64,000 nucleotides of DNA from Tyzzerella sp. An114 (GCF_002161055.1 NZ_NFLT01000003.1:206949-270948); one strand, 5' to 3'. Positions 28,409 to 37,269 are shown, counted from the stretch's first letter. Notes: generated by a model from the sequence alone, not told the origin. A program made the numbers and translations.

Positions 28409-28966
28409 TTATATTCTCTTAAAGTGAAAATTATTTACTATTTTTTCAACAGGTTTTGCAACTATATAGAATACAAATGTTTCAATAGGCAACATTATAA
28501 TCTGTTTAAGTATTCTTCCAGAAAGAAGAATTAAAAACCCTTTTCCCAACATAAGGCTTAACCAATATGTATTGAGAAGAGTATTTATAAATATTGTGAC
28601 AATAAGTTTTGAAATTATTATTCTTTTAAGACTTATAGGCTGTTTGTAAAGTATAAATCCATAAATCATTCCGCCTAAAACAGCACTTACAGTAAATCCA
28701 GGGAAATATGCCCCTGTTGGTTTAACTATAAGTTTTAAAATGTCTGAAACACCAGCCATAATTCCGCCAGTTACAGGACCGAAAAACATGGCTGTAAGTT
28801 CATTGGCAACAAAAGAAAAACCTATTTTTAAAGAGTCGCCAATTTGAATAGTTGCAAAAAAACCTAAAAGAACAGCAACAGCTGTAAGCATACCTACGGC
28901 AGTAAGTTTTTTTGTGTCCTTAAGTTCTTCTGCTGATAATCTCATTTTTTCAATTAAAACATTCAT
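28409..28966 (-). CDS. folT: folate ECF transporter S component
   Basis: This 185-residue membrane protein with five to six hydrophobic helices belongs to the FolT group of ECF S components: TAVGMLTAVAVLLGFF near the N-terminus, FSFVANELTAMFFGPVTG and PTGAYFPGFTVSAVLGG. It captures folate and needs the shared EcfA-EcfA'-EcfT module, which is not in this window. The assignment is strengthened by a THF riboswitch in its leader. AAGGAGGTAAT is the ribosome binding site. Confidence 0.92.
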   Translation of the reverse strand: MNVLIEKMRLSAEELKDTKKLTAVGMLTAVAVLLGFFATIQIGDSLKIGFSFVANELTAMFFGPVTGGIMAGVSDILKLIVKPTGAYFPGFTVSAVLGGMIYGFILYKQPISLKRIIISKLIVTIFINTLLNTYWLSLMLGKGFLILLSGRILKQIIMLPIETFVFYIVAKPVEKIVNNFHFKRI

Positions 28967-29017
28967 TTTATTACCTCCTTTATATTATAATCCTTTTTGC
29001 TATACACAGAAGGTAGT

Positions 29018-29051
29018 AAAACCGCATTCTATGCGTAGCAGCGGGATGCGG
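29018..29051 (-). terminator. expression-platform hairpin of the THF riboswitch
   Basis: On the minus strand, CCGCAT pairs with ATGCGG across an 18-base loop, followed by TTTT. The 5' arm overlaps the 3' end of the aptamer, so ligand-bound aptamer and this hairpin would compete. The U-tract is short, so it could instead act on translation. Confidence 0.55.
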
Positions 29052-29133
29052 ATACTATAAGCAGTAAAAAACTTTGCCCTCTTCGACAACTCCCCGTTCG
29101 AAGGGTTTTAACAAATAATATCCTACTCTGCGA
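29036..29133 (-). ncRNA. THF riboswitch upstream of folT
   Basis: On the minus strand the RNA has an outer GCAG/CTGC stem, the conserved AGAGTAG near the 5' side, GTTAA, a CGAAC-GGGG-GTTGTCG core and the 3' TATCCGCATCCCGCT segment. This order matches the tetrahydrofolate riboswitch known to control folT and folE in Clostridia. The downstream gene is a folate transporter, which agrees. I judged it by eye, without a covariance search. Confidence 0.82.
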
Positions 29134-29147
29134 ATGTTTACTTTGTA

Positions 29148-29176
29148 ATTATAACAGAATAAAAAATCCTTTTCAA
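29148..29176 (-). promoter_or_regulatory. promoter of the folT transcript
   Basis: On the minus strand TTGAAA (29171-29176) and a perfect TATAAT (29148-29153) with 17-base spacing, about 15 bases before the riboswitch. Confidence 0.8.
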
Positions 29177-29296
29177 CATCTTTTTAAAATATTAACGTAT
29201 TGTATATTATGTTGAAGATATAACTATATTTTTACTACATATTTACATATAAATACATAAAATTACAATAAATATGCATAAAAATAAATTTATCTG

Positions 29297-29325
29297 TTGA
29301 CAAAAGACATTTTGAATACTATCAT
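29297..29325 (+). promoter_or_regulatory. promoter of the lysine-riboswitch transcript
   Basis: TTGACA (29297-29302) and TATCAT (29320-29325) with 17-base spacing. Confidence 0.8.
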
Positions 29326-29337
29326 ATTTACGTATGA

Positions 29338-29486
29338 TGTTCGAATTTAGAGGCCGCGAAAATCAAGAGTAGTGTAAACGAAAGGGAAATTCGCCGAAAG
29401 CATAATGCTTGGGACTGTGTTGAATAAATGCAGTACTGTTTCTATGGTTTTTGTCCAAACTATAAGAAGGGAGCTGGTTCGAATAG
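29338..29486 (+). ncRNA. lysine riboswitch (L-box)
   Basis: The leader carries the lysine-riboswitch landmarks in order: TTAGAGGCCGCGA, TCAAGAGTAG, AAAGGGAAATTCGCCGAAAGC, GCTTGGGACTG, TTGAATAAATGCAGTACTGT, GTCC...AAGGGAGCTGG, with outer TTCGAA segments pairing as P1. It resembles the aptamer upstream of B. subtilis lysC. Lysine binding should favour the terminator at 29512-29552 and switch off the gene that follows. No covariance search was run. Confidence 0.88.
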
Positions 29487-29511
29487 GGCAGAAGAAATTG
29501 TTAAATGTTTA

Positions 29512-29552
29512 TAAGGCACCTTAAGTTCTTTTACTTAGGGTGCTTTTTTATT
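29512..29552 (+). terminator. lysine riboswitch terminator
   Basis: GCACC-TTAAG arm pairing with CTTAGGGTGC, followed by TTTTTTATT, 26 bases after the aptamer and 27 before the start codon: the expression platform. Confidence 0.82.
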
Positions 29553-29578
29553 ATGTTCAAAAAAAGGAGTTTTTAAAA

Positions 29579-30745
29579 ATGGTTTTCGGGTTATTAAAAG
29601 ACATAAAAAAGGGAGAATACAGAACAATAGCTACACCAGTGGAAATCGCTTCAATAAAGGCTGATGGTCATACTGTACTTGTACAAAAAGGTGCAGGAGA
29701 GAGAGCCGGTTTTTCTGATGAAAGCTATGTTGAGGCTGGTGCTGAAATAGTAGATACAGCAAAAGAAATGTATGAAAGATGTGATTTCATAACAAAAGTT
29801 AAAGAACTTGAGCCTTATGAATTTGATATGCTTCGAGAAGGTCAAATTATATTTACTTGTATACACCCAGCAGCTCACAGAGAGGAAGTTCAGGCACTTC
29901 TTGACAAAAAAGTTATTGCTTTTACAGCAGAGGACTCTCATAGATATGGTTCTTCAAACTGTGAAGCAGCAGGAAAACAGGGTGCTCTTTTCGGTCTTGA
30001 GTCTATGCTCACAATAAATGGTGGAAAAGGTAAATTTGTAAGTGGTCTCGGCGGAGCTCCTGGAATGAATGTACTTATACTTGGTGCTGGAGTTGTTGGA
30101 CGCGCAGCTTTAGAAGTTCTTCATTCTCTCGGTGCCTGGGTAACTGTTATGGATATAAATATTGGAACACTTAGAGAAGTTCAGAGAATGTATAATGAAA
30201 AAATAAATACAGCTTTCTGTACAAAAGAAAATATCAAAAAAATACTTCCACAGACAGACATGGTTTTAAACTGTGTAAAATGGCCTAAAGGAACAAATGA
30301 GTATCTTATAGATAGAGAAATGCTTAAACTTATGGAAAAAGGTTCTGTTATTGTTGACATAAGCAATGATGAAAACGGTGCAATAGAATCATTCCATGAG
30401 ACAACTCATGAAGACCCAAGATATATTGAAGAAGGCATTGTTCATTACTGTGTAAGTAATATACCAGGAGCGATAGCAAATTCAACTTCAATAGCTTATG
30501 CAGGTTCTGTTCTTCCACACTTTAAGAAAATACTTAATAATGGCGTAGCAGAAGCTTGTGTAATGGACGGTTATCTTAGAAGAAGCCTTACAGCATATAA
30601 AGGATATCTTACTCATGAGGAGACAAGTGCTATACAGAATAGACCTTGGATAAGACCAGAGGATATTTTAAATATTGCTGATAGAAATCTTGACCCAGCT
30701 CCTCCAGCAACAGTTACAAAGTCAGATAACTTTATAAAATTATAA
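29579..30745 (+). CDS. alanine dehydrogenase/PNT-family oxidoreductase under lysine control
   Basis: This 388-residue enzyme has the alanine dehydrogenase fold: N-terminal substrate domain and Rossmann domain with LILGAGVVGRAA (167-178) and D192. Residues matching the AlaDH catalytic set are at canonical numbers: R15, K75, H96, with D264 in the D270 position. It departs from standard AlaDH in the segment after FTAEDSH (GSSNCEAAGKQGALFG). Related family members include N5-carboxyethylornithine synthase and saccharopine dehydrogenase, both acting on basic amino acids. The ATG at 29579 has AAGGAG 9 bases before it. Control by a lysine riboswitch suggests a lysine-linked reaction; simple alanine dehydrogenase remains possible. 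Confidence 0.75.
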   Translation: MVFGLLKDIKKGEYRTIATPVEIASIKADGHTVLVQKGAGERAGFSDESYVEAGAEIVDTAKEMYERCDFITKVKELEPYEFDMLREGQIIFTCIHPAAHREEVQALLDKKVIAFTAEDSHRYGSSNCEAAGKQGALFGLESMLTINGGKGKFVSGLGGAPGMNVLILGAGVVGRAALEVLHSLGAWVTVMDINIGTLREVQRMYNEKINTAFCTKENIKKILPQTDMVLNCVKWPKGTNEYLIDREMLKLMEKGSVIVDISNDENGAIESFHETTHEDPRYIEEGIVHYCVSNIPGAIANSTSIAYAGSVLPHFKKILNNGVAEACVMDGYLRRSLTAYKGYLTHEETSAIQNRPWIRPEDILNIADRNLDPAPPATVTKSDNFIKL

Positions 30746-30778
30746 TAAATTATAAAAATTTATTTAAAATTGTTTATT

Positions 30779-30870
30779 GGGCGGTTTCTTAAAATGTTTT
30801 GCAGATTATAGTATTATGATGATGAGTAAAAAATTTTTCTGTTTGCCATTTTTTAGAAACTGCCTTTTTA
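30779..30870 (+). terminator. large hairpin with T-tract
   Basis: GGCGGTTTCTTAAAATG (30779-30795) pairs with CATTTTTTAGAAACTGCC (30847-30864) over about 16 pairs, and an inner CAGA/TCTG stem may extend it; TTTTTA follows. It could terminate the upstream transcript or be a regulatory leader of the antiporter gene. The roughly 50-base loop is unusual for a plain terminator. Confidence 0.55.
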
Positions 30871-30904
30871 TAAAATTTAAGTTTAATATGAAAGGTAGAT
30901 GAAA

Positions 30905-32314
30905 ATGGAAGAAGTAGTAAACATGGGAATAATATCAATAGTTCCTTCTCTCCTCGCCATTGTTCTTTCTTTTGCAACAAGAAACACAATAGTTTCTCTT
31001 GTTGTTGCTTGTCTTGCAGGAACACTTTTGGCTGGTCAGGGACTTTTGGGATTTCCTACACTTTTAAAAGAAAGTCTTGGAACAACAAGTTTTTCTTGGG
31101 TAATGCTCTTAAACACATTTATAGGAATTATAGTAGCTTATTTTCAAAAAACAGGAGCTATTCAGGGATTTTCACAGTTTGTTCATGACAAAAACCTTAG
31201 TCGTAAAGGCGTACAGCTTGTATCATGGGTTTTAGGTATGTTTGTATATTTCAGTGACTCATTCGGCCCTCTTTTTGTAGGTTCAACAATGAGAAGTATA
31301 TCTGATAAAGCTAAAATATCAAGAGAAAAACTTGCATATATAGCTGACTCAACATCAGCCCCTGTAAGTGTCCTTGTATCGATTACAGGTTGGGCTGCAT
31401 ATCTTATGAGCCTTGCTGTTGGTGTAGGCTGTATAGCTACAACAGAGGACGCATCAGCTCTTTTCTTGAAAGCAATACCATTTAATTTTTATCCAATATT
31501 TGCAGTTGTTCTTGTAGGTCTCATTGGTTCGGGTATAGTTAAAGATTTTGGACCTATGAAAAAAGCTGAAGATAGAGCTATGAAAGAGGGAAAAGTTCTT
31601 CGTGATGGAGCTGTTCCTCTTATAGGAAAAGAACTTACAGAGATGAAAGCTTATGAAGGTATAAAAACAAGAGTATTCTTAAACTTTATACTTCCTGTTC
31701 TTATGATTATAACAATAGCTATTGGAACATACATAAAATTTAACTCAGCAAAGACTATGGAAGCATTCCTTTTTGTAATAATATTTATGAATATAAGTAT
31801 GCTTATACAAGGAATACCTTTTAAAGAAATTATGGAAACTACAACAAACGGTGTTAAAGGTGCTATACCTGCCGTAATGCTTCTTGCTCTTGCATATTCT
31901 GTAAATGATTTAAGTAAGGATATGGGAACAGCAAATTATATTGTTTCTCTCAGTGAGTCTTTCCTTTCTCCTTCACTTCTTCCAGCTATAATATTCATAA
32001 TATCTGCAATAATGGCTTTTGCAACAGGTTCATCATGGGGTACATTTGCAATATGTATGCCTATCGCTTTACCTCTTGCCTTTAGCTTTACAAATGATAC
32101 TCTTACACCTCTTGTAATAGCGTCCTTTGCAGCTGTTGCTGGTGGTGGAGTTTTCGGAGACCATTGTTCTCCACTTTCAGATACAACAGTTCTTTCATCA
32201 ACAGGTGCAGCTTCTGACCATATTGACCATGTTAAAACACAGCTTCCATATTCTCTTGTATGTGGAGCTTTAGCAGTAGTTGCATATCTTGTGATAGGAT
32301 TTGTATTCTGTTAA
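30905..32314 (+). CDS. NhaC-family Na+/H+ antiporter-type transporter, candidate lysine transporter
   Basis: This protein of about 469 residues has many hydrophobic helices and NhaC-superfamily motifs: YFSDSFGPLFVGSTMR, ADSTSAPVS, ATGSSWGTFAI and GGVFGDHCSPLSDTTVLSS. It starts shortly after the lysine-riboswitch gene. NhaC-type proteins under lysine riboswitches have been predicted as lysine transporters (LysW), so lysine is a reasonable substrate guess; a cation antiporter is the default alternative. AAAGG is nine bases before the ATG at 30905; an ATG at 30899 is also in frame. Whether it is read through from the lysine leader depends on the hairpin at 30779. Confidence 0.85.
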   Translation: MEEVVNMGIISIVPSLLAIVLSFATRNTIVSLVVACLAGTLLAGQGLLGFPTLLKESLGTTSFSWVMLLNTFIGIIVAYFQKTGAIQGFSQFVHDKNLSRKGVQLVSWVLGMFVYFSDSFGPLFVGSTMRSISDKAKISREKLAYIADSTSAPVSVLVSITGWAAYLMSLAVGVGCIATTEDASALFLKAIPFNFYPIFAVVLVGLIGSGIVKDFGPMKKAEDRAMKEGKVLRDGAVPLIGKELTEMKAYEGIKTRVFLNFILPVLMIITIAIGTYIKFNSAKTMEAFLFVIIFMNISMLIQGIPFKEIMETTTNGVKGAIPAVMLLALAYSVNDLSKDMGTANYIVSLSESFLSPSLLPAIIFIISAIMAFATGSSWGTFAICMPIALPLAFSFTNDTLTPLVIASFAAVAGGGVFGDHCSPLSDTTVLSSTGAASDHIDHVKTQLPYSLVCGALAVVAYLVIGFVFC

Positions 32315-32332
32315 TAATAATTTAATAATTAA

Positions 32333-32362
32333 AAAAAGCCTTCCTTTTTGGAAGGTTTTTTT
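32333..32362 (+). terminator. intrinsic terminator
   Basis: AAAGCCTTCC-TTTTT-GGAAGGTTTTTTT after the NhaC-type gene. Confidence 0.9.
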
Positions 32363-32419
32363 ATGTCTTTTTTTAGACTATTGTTTTTGGTATTATATAT
32401 TAAAGGCGGTGATTTTAAT

Positions 32420-33607
32420 ATGAAATATGATTTTGAAAGTGTAATATCAAGAAAAAATACAGGTTCTGAAAAATGGAATAGTATGTATAAAAAATACAAA
32501 AACATACCTGATGATATTGTTCCTCTTTCTGTGGCTGATATGGAATTTAAAAATCCTCCGGAAATAGGAGAGGCTTTAGGTGAATATTTTAAAAATTCTG
32601 TTATGGGATATACAGAGCCACAGGATAGTTATTATAATGCTGTTATTAGTTGGTTTAAAAGACGTCATAATTGGAATATAGAAAAAGAATGGATACTTGA
32701 CTATCCGGGAGTTGTTCCTGCACTATATCATATTGTAAATTGTTTTACTGAAAAAGATGAGGGAGTTATAATATTTACTCCTGTATATTATCCTTTTTAC
32801 AGTGCTATAAAATCTGGTGGAAGAAATATTGTGGAATGTCCTCTTGTTGAAAACAATGGAGAATATAAAATAAATTTTGAGGATTTTGAAAATAAAGCAA
32901 AAGACAGTAAAAATACACTTTGTATAATATGCAATCCTCATAATCCTGTTGGTAGAGTATGGACAGTAGAAGAACTCAAAAAGATAGGGGACATATGTAT
33001 AAAAAATAATATAAAAATTGTGTCTGATGAAATACATAATGATATTATTATGCCGGGATATAATCACACTGTTTTTGCATCAATATCAGAGGAATTTCAA
33101 AAAAATAGTATAATATGCACAGCACCAAGCAAAATATTTAATACAGCAGGTCTTATGACATCAAATATTATAATTTCAGATTATGAGACAAGAAAAAAAC
33201 TTTATAAATATAGAATGAATAATGGTGTTTTTGGCTGTAATATGGCAGGTTATAAAGCTTGTGAAGTTGCTTATAATAAATGTGAAGAATGGCTTTCACA
33301 GTTTATAAATGTTATAGACAGAAATAGAATTTTTGTTGAAAATTTTATAAGAGAGAATATACCTGAAATAAAAGTTTCAAGACTTGAGGGTACATATCTT
33401 ATGTGGCTTGATTGTCGTCAATTAGGTATGGATTATATTAAACTTGAAAAATTTATGATAGAGAAAGCCTTACTTTTTAATGATGAGGGATATATATTTG
33501 GAGAAGGCGGAAAAGGTTTTGAGAGAATAAATATAGCTTGCCCTTTAAGTGTACTTTCACAAGCTATGGAAAGACTTAAAAAAGCTTTGGATAGTATTAA
33601 AAAATAA
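32420..33607 (+). CDS. MalY/PatB-type PLP aminotransferase or C-S lyase
   Basis: This 395-residue fold-type I PLP enzyme resembles the MalY/PatB group: PLSVADMEFKNPPEI near the N-terminus, GVVPALYHIV, CNPHNPVGRVWT, SDEIHNDI and the PLP-binding lysine (about K238) in APSKIFNTAG. The group covers cystathionine beta-lyases and some aminotransferases. I chose the ATG at 32420 because AAAGGCGGTGA lies 8 bases before it; the longer frame to 32348 begins inside the terminator. A link to the lysine locus is possible but a terminator separates them. Confidence 0.88.
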   Translation: MKYDFESVISRKNTGSEKWNSMYKKYKNIPDDIVPLSVADMEFKNPPEIGEALGEYFKNSVMGYTEPQDSYYNAVISWFKRRHNWNIEKEWILDYPGVVPALYHIVNCFTEKDEGVIIFTPVYYPFYSAIKSGGRNIVECPLVENNGEYKINFEDFENKAKDSKNTLCIICNPHNPVGRVWTVEELKKIGDICIKNNIKIVSDEIHNDIIMPGYNHTVFASISEEFQKNSIICTAPSKIFNTAGLMTSNIIISDYETRKKLYKYRMNNGVFGCNMAGYKACEVAYNKCEEWLSQFINVIDRNRIFVENFIRENIPEIKVSRLEGTYLMWLDCRQLGMDYIKLEKFMIEKALLFNDEGYIFGEGGKGFERINIACPLSVLSQAMERLKKALDSIKK

Positions 33608-33724
33608 GTATTTTGAATTTAAAATACTTGCGTAGACAAAATAATAGTTGAAAATTATAAAAATTCGTGTTATTTTGTTTATACCAATAATGAAAAAATT
33701 TATAAAAAAAGGAGATTTGCATAT

Positions 33725-34444
33725 ATGAATGGAACACCACATAATAAAGCAAAAATTGGAGAAATAGCAAAAACAGTAATTATGCCTGGAGACCCTCTTC
33801 GTGCAAAATTTATTGCAGAGACATATTTGGAAAATCCTGTTTGTTTTAATACTGTAAGAAATATGTTTGGATATACAGGAACATATAAAGGCAAAAGAGT
33901 TTCTGTAATGGGAAGTGGAATGGGTATGCCTTCAATGGGTATATATTCCTATGAACTTTTTAATATGTATGATGTTGAAAATATTATAAGAATAGGCACA
34001 GCCGGTGCTATATCTGATAAAGCTGATGTTAGAGATATAGTAATTGCTATGGGTTCAAGTACAGACTCAAACTATGGAAGTCAGTATAATTTAGCTGGAA
34101 CATTTGCTCCAATAGCAGATTATAAACTTTTAAAAACTGCTGTTGATTGTGCTGAAGAACTTGGAATTGAGCCTAAAGTTGGAAATGTTTTTTCATCTGA
34201 TATTTTTTATAATGATAATGAAAAAGTAAATGAAGGTTGGGCAAAAATGAATGTTCTTGCTGTTGAAATGGAGTCTGCCGCTCTCTATATGAATGCTGCA
34301 AGAGCAGGAAAAAGAGCTCTCTGTATACTCACAATATCAGACCATGTTGTTAAAGGAACATCACTTTCTGCCGATGAGAGACAGACAGGTTTCCGTCAGA
34401 TGATGGAGGTTGCTCTTGAGACTGTTAATGCTATAACAGAATAA
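33725..34444 (+). CDS. deoD: purine nucleoside phosphorylase, DeoD type
   Basis: DeoD splits purine (deoxy)nucleosides into base and (deoxy)ribose-1-phosphate. The 239 residues have the N-terminal TPHNKAKIG and MPGDPLRAKFIAE, GSGMGMPSMGIYSYEL, IRIGTAGAI, VEMESAALY and SDHVVKG with the catalytic Asp. Its product is the substrate of DeoB next door, so the pair forms a nucleoside salvage unit. AAAAGGAGAT precedes the ATG. Confidence 0.95.
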   Translation: MNGTPHNKAKIGEIAKTVIMPGDPLRAKFIAETYLENPVCFNTVRNMFGYTGTYKGKRVSVMGSGMGMPSMGIYSYELFNMYDVENIIRIGTAGAISDKADVRDIVIAMGSSTDSNYGSQYNLAGTFAPIADYKLLKTAVDCAEELGIEPKVGNVFSSDIFYNDNEKVNEGWAKMNVLAVEMESAALYMNAARAGKRALCILTISDHVVKGTSLSADERQTGFRQMMEVALETVNAITE

Positions 34445-34539
34445 TTTTATATATTAGGGATATATTTTATCATTAAAATGCAGTTTTATATTTTTAAAAC
34501 TGCTATTTTCCATGTGATTTTTTAGAAAGGAGAATTATA

Positions 34540-35724
34540 ATGAAAAAATATAAAAGAATATTTACAATAGTTGTTGACTCTATGGGTGTAGGTGAAATGG
34601 AAGATTCACCACAATATGGAGATAAAGATGTAAATACATTAGGACATATAGCTGAAAAAATGGAAAGTTTTAATATACCAAACCTCCAAAAACTTGGTAT
34701 AGGAAATCTTATTCCCTTAAAAAATGTTCCACCACAAGAAAAACCTATGGCTTATATTATGAAAATGAATGAGATAAGCAAAGGAAAAGACACAATGACA
34801 GGACATTGGGAGATTATGGGTATAAAGGTAGATGTTCCTTTCCAAACATTCACTGAAACAGGTTTCCCAAAAGAGCTTATAAAAGAACTTGAAAAACGTA
34901 CAGGACATAAAGTTATAGGAAACAAAAGTGCTAGTGGTACAGAAATACTTGACGAATTGGCAGAAGAAGAAATTGCAACAGGAAATATGATTGTTTATAC
35001 TTCTGCTGACTCTGTTCTTCAGATATGCGGTAATGAGGAGACATTTGGACTCGATGAGCTTTATCGTTGTTGTGAAATAGCAAGGGAACTTACTTTAAAA
35101 GATGAGTGGAAAGTAGGTAGAGTTATAGCTCGTCCTTATGTTGGAAAGAAAAAGGGTGAATTTAAAAGAACAAGTAATCGTCATGATTATGCCCTTAAAC
35201 CTTATGGAAAAACTGTCCTTGATTTCTTAAAAGATGGTGGCTTTGATGTTATATCTGTTGGAAAAATAAAAGATATATTTGACGGAGAAGGTATAACAGA
35301 AGGCAATAAATCAAAGAGCTCTGTTCATGGTATGGAACAAACAATAGAGATTATGGATAGAGATTTTACAGGACTTTGTTTTGTAAATCTTGTTGACTTT
35401 GATGCTCTTTGGGGACATCGTAGAGACCCTATTGGATATGGAAAAGAAATTGAGAAATTTGATAAAAATCTTGGAGTTGTAATAGATAAACTTAAATATG
35501 ATGACCTTCTCATAATAACAGCAGACCATGGAAATGACCCAACATATACAGGAACAGACCATACAAGGGAGGAAGTTCCTTTTATAGCTTATTCACCTTC
35601 AATGAAAGGCAGTGGAATTTTGGAAGAAAGCAAAACATTTGCCGATATTGGAGCTACTATTGCTGATAACTTTGAAGTTGAAATGCCTAAATTAGGAAAA
35701 TCAAGACTTTCAGAATTTATTTAA
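34540..35724 (+). CDS. deoB: phosphopentomutase
   Basis: DeoB interconverts (deoxy)ribose-1- and 5-phosphate. The 394-residue alkaline-phosphatase-superfamily protein has the metal-site [13 protein letters not shown], the DTMTGHWE motif with the phosphorylated Thr, and [18 protein letters not shown] with the metal ligands. It follows deoD by 95 bases and ends at a bidirectional terminator. Confidence 0.96.
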   Translation: MKKYKRIFTIVVDSMGVGEMEDSPQYGDKDVNTLGHIAEKMESFNIPNLQKLGIGNLIPLKNVPPQEKPMAYIMKMNEISKGKDTMTGHWEIMGIKVDVPFQTFTETGFPKELIKELEKRTGHKVIGNKSASGTEILDELAEEEIATGNMIVYTSADSVLQICGNEETFGLDELYRCCEIARELTLKDEWKVGRVIARPYVGKKKGEFKRTSNRHDYALKPYGKTVLDFLKDGGFDVISVGKIKDIFDGEGITEGNKSKSSVHGMEQTIEIMDRDFTGLCFVNLVDFDALWGHRRDPIGYGKEIEKFDKNLGVVIDKLKYDDLLIITADHGNDPTYTGTDHTREEVPFIAYSPSMKGSGILEESKTFADIGATIADNFEVEMPKLGKSRLSEFI

Positions 35725-35738
35725 TATATTTTAATATT

Positions 35739-35771
35739 AAAGCCAATGAATATGTATTCATTGGCTTTTTA
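35739..35771. terminator. bidirectional terminator
   Basis: AAAGCCAATGAATA and TATTCATTGGCTTT arms with flanking A/T tracts between deoB and the convergent yaaA. Confidence 0.9.
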
Positions 35772-35776
35772 TTATG

Positions 35777-36514
35777 TCATTTACAAAAAACAAAATTATT
35801 TTTATCAGAAAAATTTTCAGAGAAATTATAATCGTTTTCACAAAAGTTTTTAATATCTTCTAAATTATTAATTTTATTTTTTACTATGAAATTAACCATT
35901 TTCCCACGGGATATTTTTGCATCTGTGGCAAATGTTTTATATTTTCCTTTTGAATATTTCATGAATTTTACTGTTATAAAATTGTCATTGTCATTTAAAA
36001 ATGGTTTTATAGCTTTTGAGTATTCATCAGAAGCAAGATTTAAAACAGTTGTTTCATTTTTGAATAGTTCACAATATATAGAAGTACCCCACAATTTATA
36101 TAAATTTTCACCATCAAAATTAATTTTTCCACCCATTTCAAGACGATAGGGCTGTATAGGAGTATCTGCCTTTAAAAGACCGTAAAAAGCACTTATAATT
36201 GATATATGATTTGAAGCAAAACTTATATCATCATCATTAAAACTAAAAGGTTCTATATTTTTATACTGTATTCCATTGTAAGAAAAAATTGCAGGAGTTC
36301 CAAAACCTTCAAAATCTATATCCTGATAATAAATAAAAGATTTTAAAGCTATATCATTATTCACATTCATATATGCAGAAAAATCACCAACATTAAAATT
36401 TTTAAGTTTATTGTATATTTCTATGGTTTGGGGTTTTATATTCTCTTTTATAATAGGTTTTTTAATATTATCTATTGTAACCATATTTTTTGCTGGAGAT
36501 ATAATTGTTTTCAA
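35777..36514 (-). CDS. yaaA: YaaA family peroxide-stress protein
   Basis: The 245-residue protein begins with the family hallmark KTIISPAKNM and has FSAYMNVNNDIALK, AIFSYNGIQYKNIEPFSF, ISAFYGLLKADTPIQPYRLEM and ISRGKMVNFIV. E. coli YaaA lowers free iron during peroxide stress and binds DNA. The start is a TTG at 36514: GAGGTGATT stands directly before it, and the family's N-terminus begins right there; the frame further upstream (to 36577) lacks homology. Confidence 0.9.
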   Translation of the reverse strand: MKTIISPAKNMVTIDNIKKPIIKENIKPQTIEIYNKLKNFNVGDFSAYMNVNNDIALKSFIYYQDIDFEGFGTPAIFSYNGIQYKNIEPFSFNDDDISFASNHISIISAFYGLLKADTPIQPYRLEMGGKINFDGENLYKLWGTSIYCELFKNETTVLNLASDEYSKAIKPFLNDNDNFITVKFMKYSKGKYKTFATDAKISRGKMVNFIVKNKINNLEDIKNFCENDYNFSENFSDKNNFVFCK

Positions 36515-36555
36515 AAAAATCACCTCAAAATTGATGATATCATAGAGAAGAAGTA

Positions 36556-36584
36556 TTGACAATAATTTATAATACACTTAATAT
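36556..36584 (+). promoter_or_regulatory. promoter of the HAD-feoB-associated operon
   Basis: TTGACA (36556-36561) and TAATAT (36579-36584) with 17-base spacing, 34 bases before the next ATG. Confidence 0.6.
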
Positions 36585-36618
36585 GAAATAAAATAATAGA
36601 GAAAAAGGGGATTTTTTG

Positions 36619-37269
36619 ATGATAAAAGCGGTTATATTTGACATGGACGGAGTTTTAATAAACAGCCAAGAGGCTCATTATAAAGCTGATTTAATGGCAC
36701 TTTCAGAGCTTGGTTTTGATATGGATATTGAATTTGTTATGAAAGGTGCAGGAACAAATACATTTGAGAGATTTGGAAAATGGAGAGATGAACTTGGCTT
36801 TGAAAAAAGCACAAAAGAAGCTGGAGAAAGACGAGAGGAGATTATAAAAGAGCTTTTTATAAATGAAGGTGTTGACGGTGTAAAAGGTGCAAGAGAGCTC
36901 CTTGTGGATATAAAGAATAACGGCATAAAAACTGCTGTTGCAAGTTCTTCTTCCTATGAGCTTATATATACTGTTCTTGATGCGTTAGATGAGAGAAATT
37001 TGTTTGACGCTGTTATAAGTGGCGATGATATGGAAAAAAGTAAACCGGCTCCAGATATATTTTTAAAAGCTGCTGAAGTTTTAGGAGTAGAGCCTTCTGA
37101 ATGTATTGTTGTAGAGGACTCTACAAATGGAGTTAAGGCGGGAATTAATGCTAGAATGAAAGTTCTTGGATATAAAAATCCTACAAGTGGAAATCAGGAT
37201 ATTTCACCAGCAAATTGTGTTACAGATGACTTTACACAGTATAATTTTAATAAACTTTCGTTAATATAA
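36619..37269 (+). CDS. HAD-superfamily phosphatase, beta-phosphoglucomutase-like
   Basis: This 216-residue HAD protein has motif I FDMDGVLINS with the two catalytic Asp, motif II (ASSSSYE), the motif III lysine in MEKSKPAPD and motif IV VVEDSTNGVKAG. The cap between residues 15 and 90 is helical, as in phosphoglucomutase and phosphoglycolate phosphatase relatives. The substrate is unknown. The ATG at 36619 has AAAAAGGGG 8 bases upstream. Confidence 0.88.
   Translation: MIKAVIFDMDGVLINSQEAHYKADLMALSELGFDMDIEFVMKGAGTNTFERFGKWRDELGFEKSTKEAGERREEIIKELFINEGVDGVKGARELLVDIKNNGIKTAVASSSSYELIYTVLDALDERNLFDAVISGDDMEKSKPAPDIFLKAAEVLGVEPSECIVVEDSTNGVKAGINARMKVLGYKNPTSGNQDISPANCVTDDFTQYNFNKLSLI

Noticed and set aside
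32348..32419. Longer N-terminus for the MalY/PatB-type protein
   Set aside because: The extension begins inside a terminator and is hydrophobic and unlike the family; the ATG at 32420 has a good ribosome binding site.
33608..33724. Dyads before deoD as a purine riboswitch
   Set aside because: The short inverted repeats lack the conserved purine-aptamer junction sequences; no other support.
36515..36577. Longer N-terminus of YaaA
   Set aside because: The family start KTIISPAKNM follows immediately after the TTG at 36514, which has its own ribosome binding site; the extra residues have no homology.
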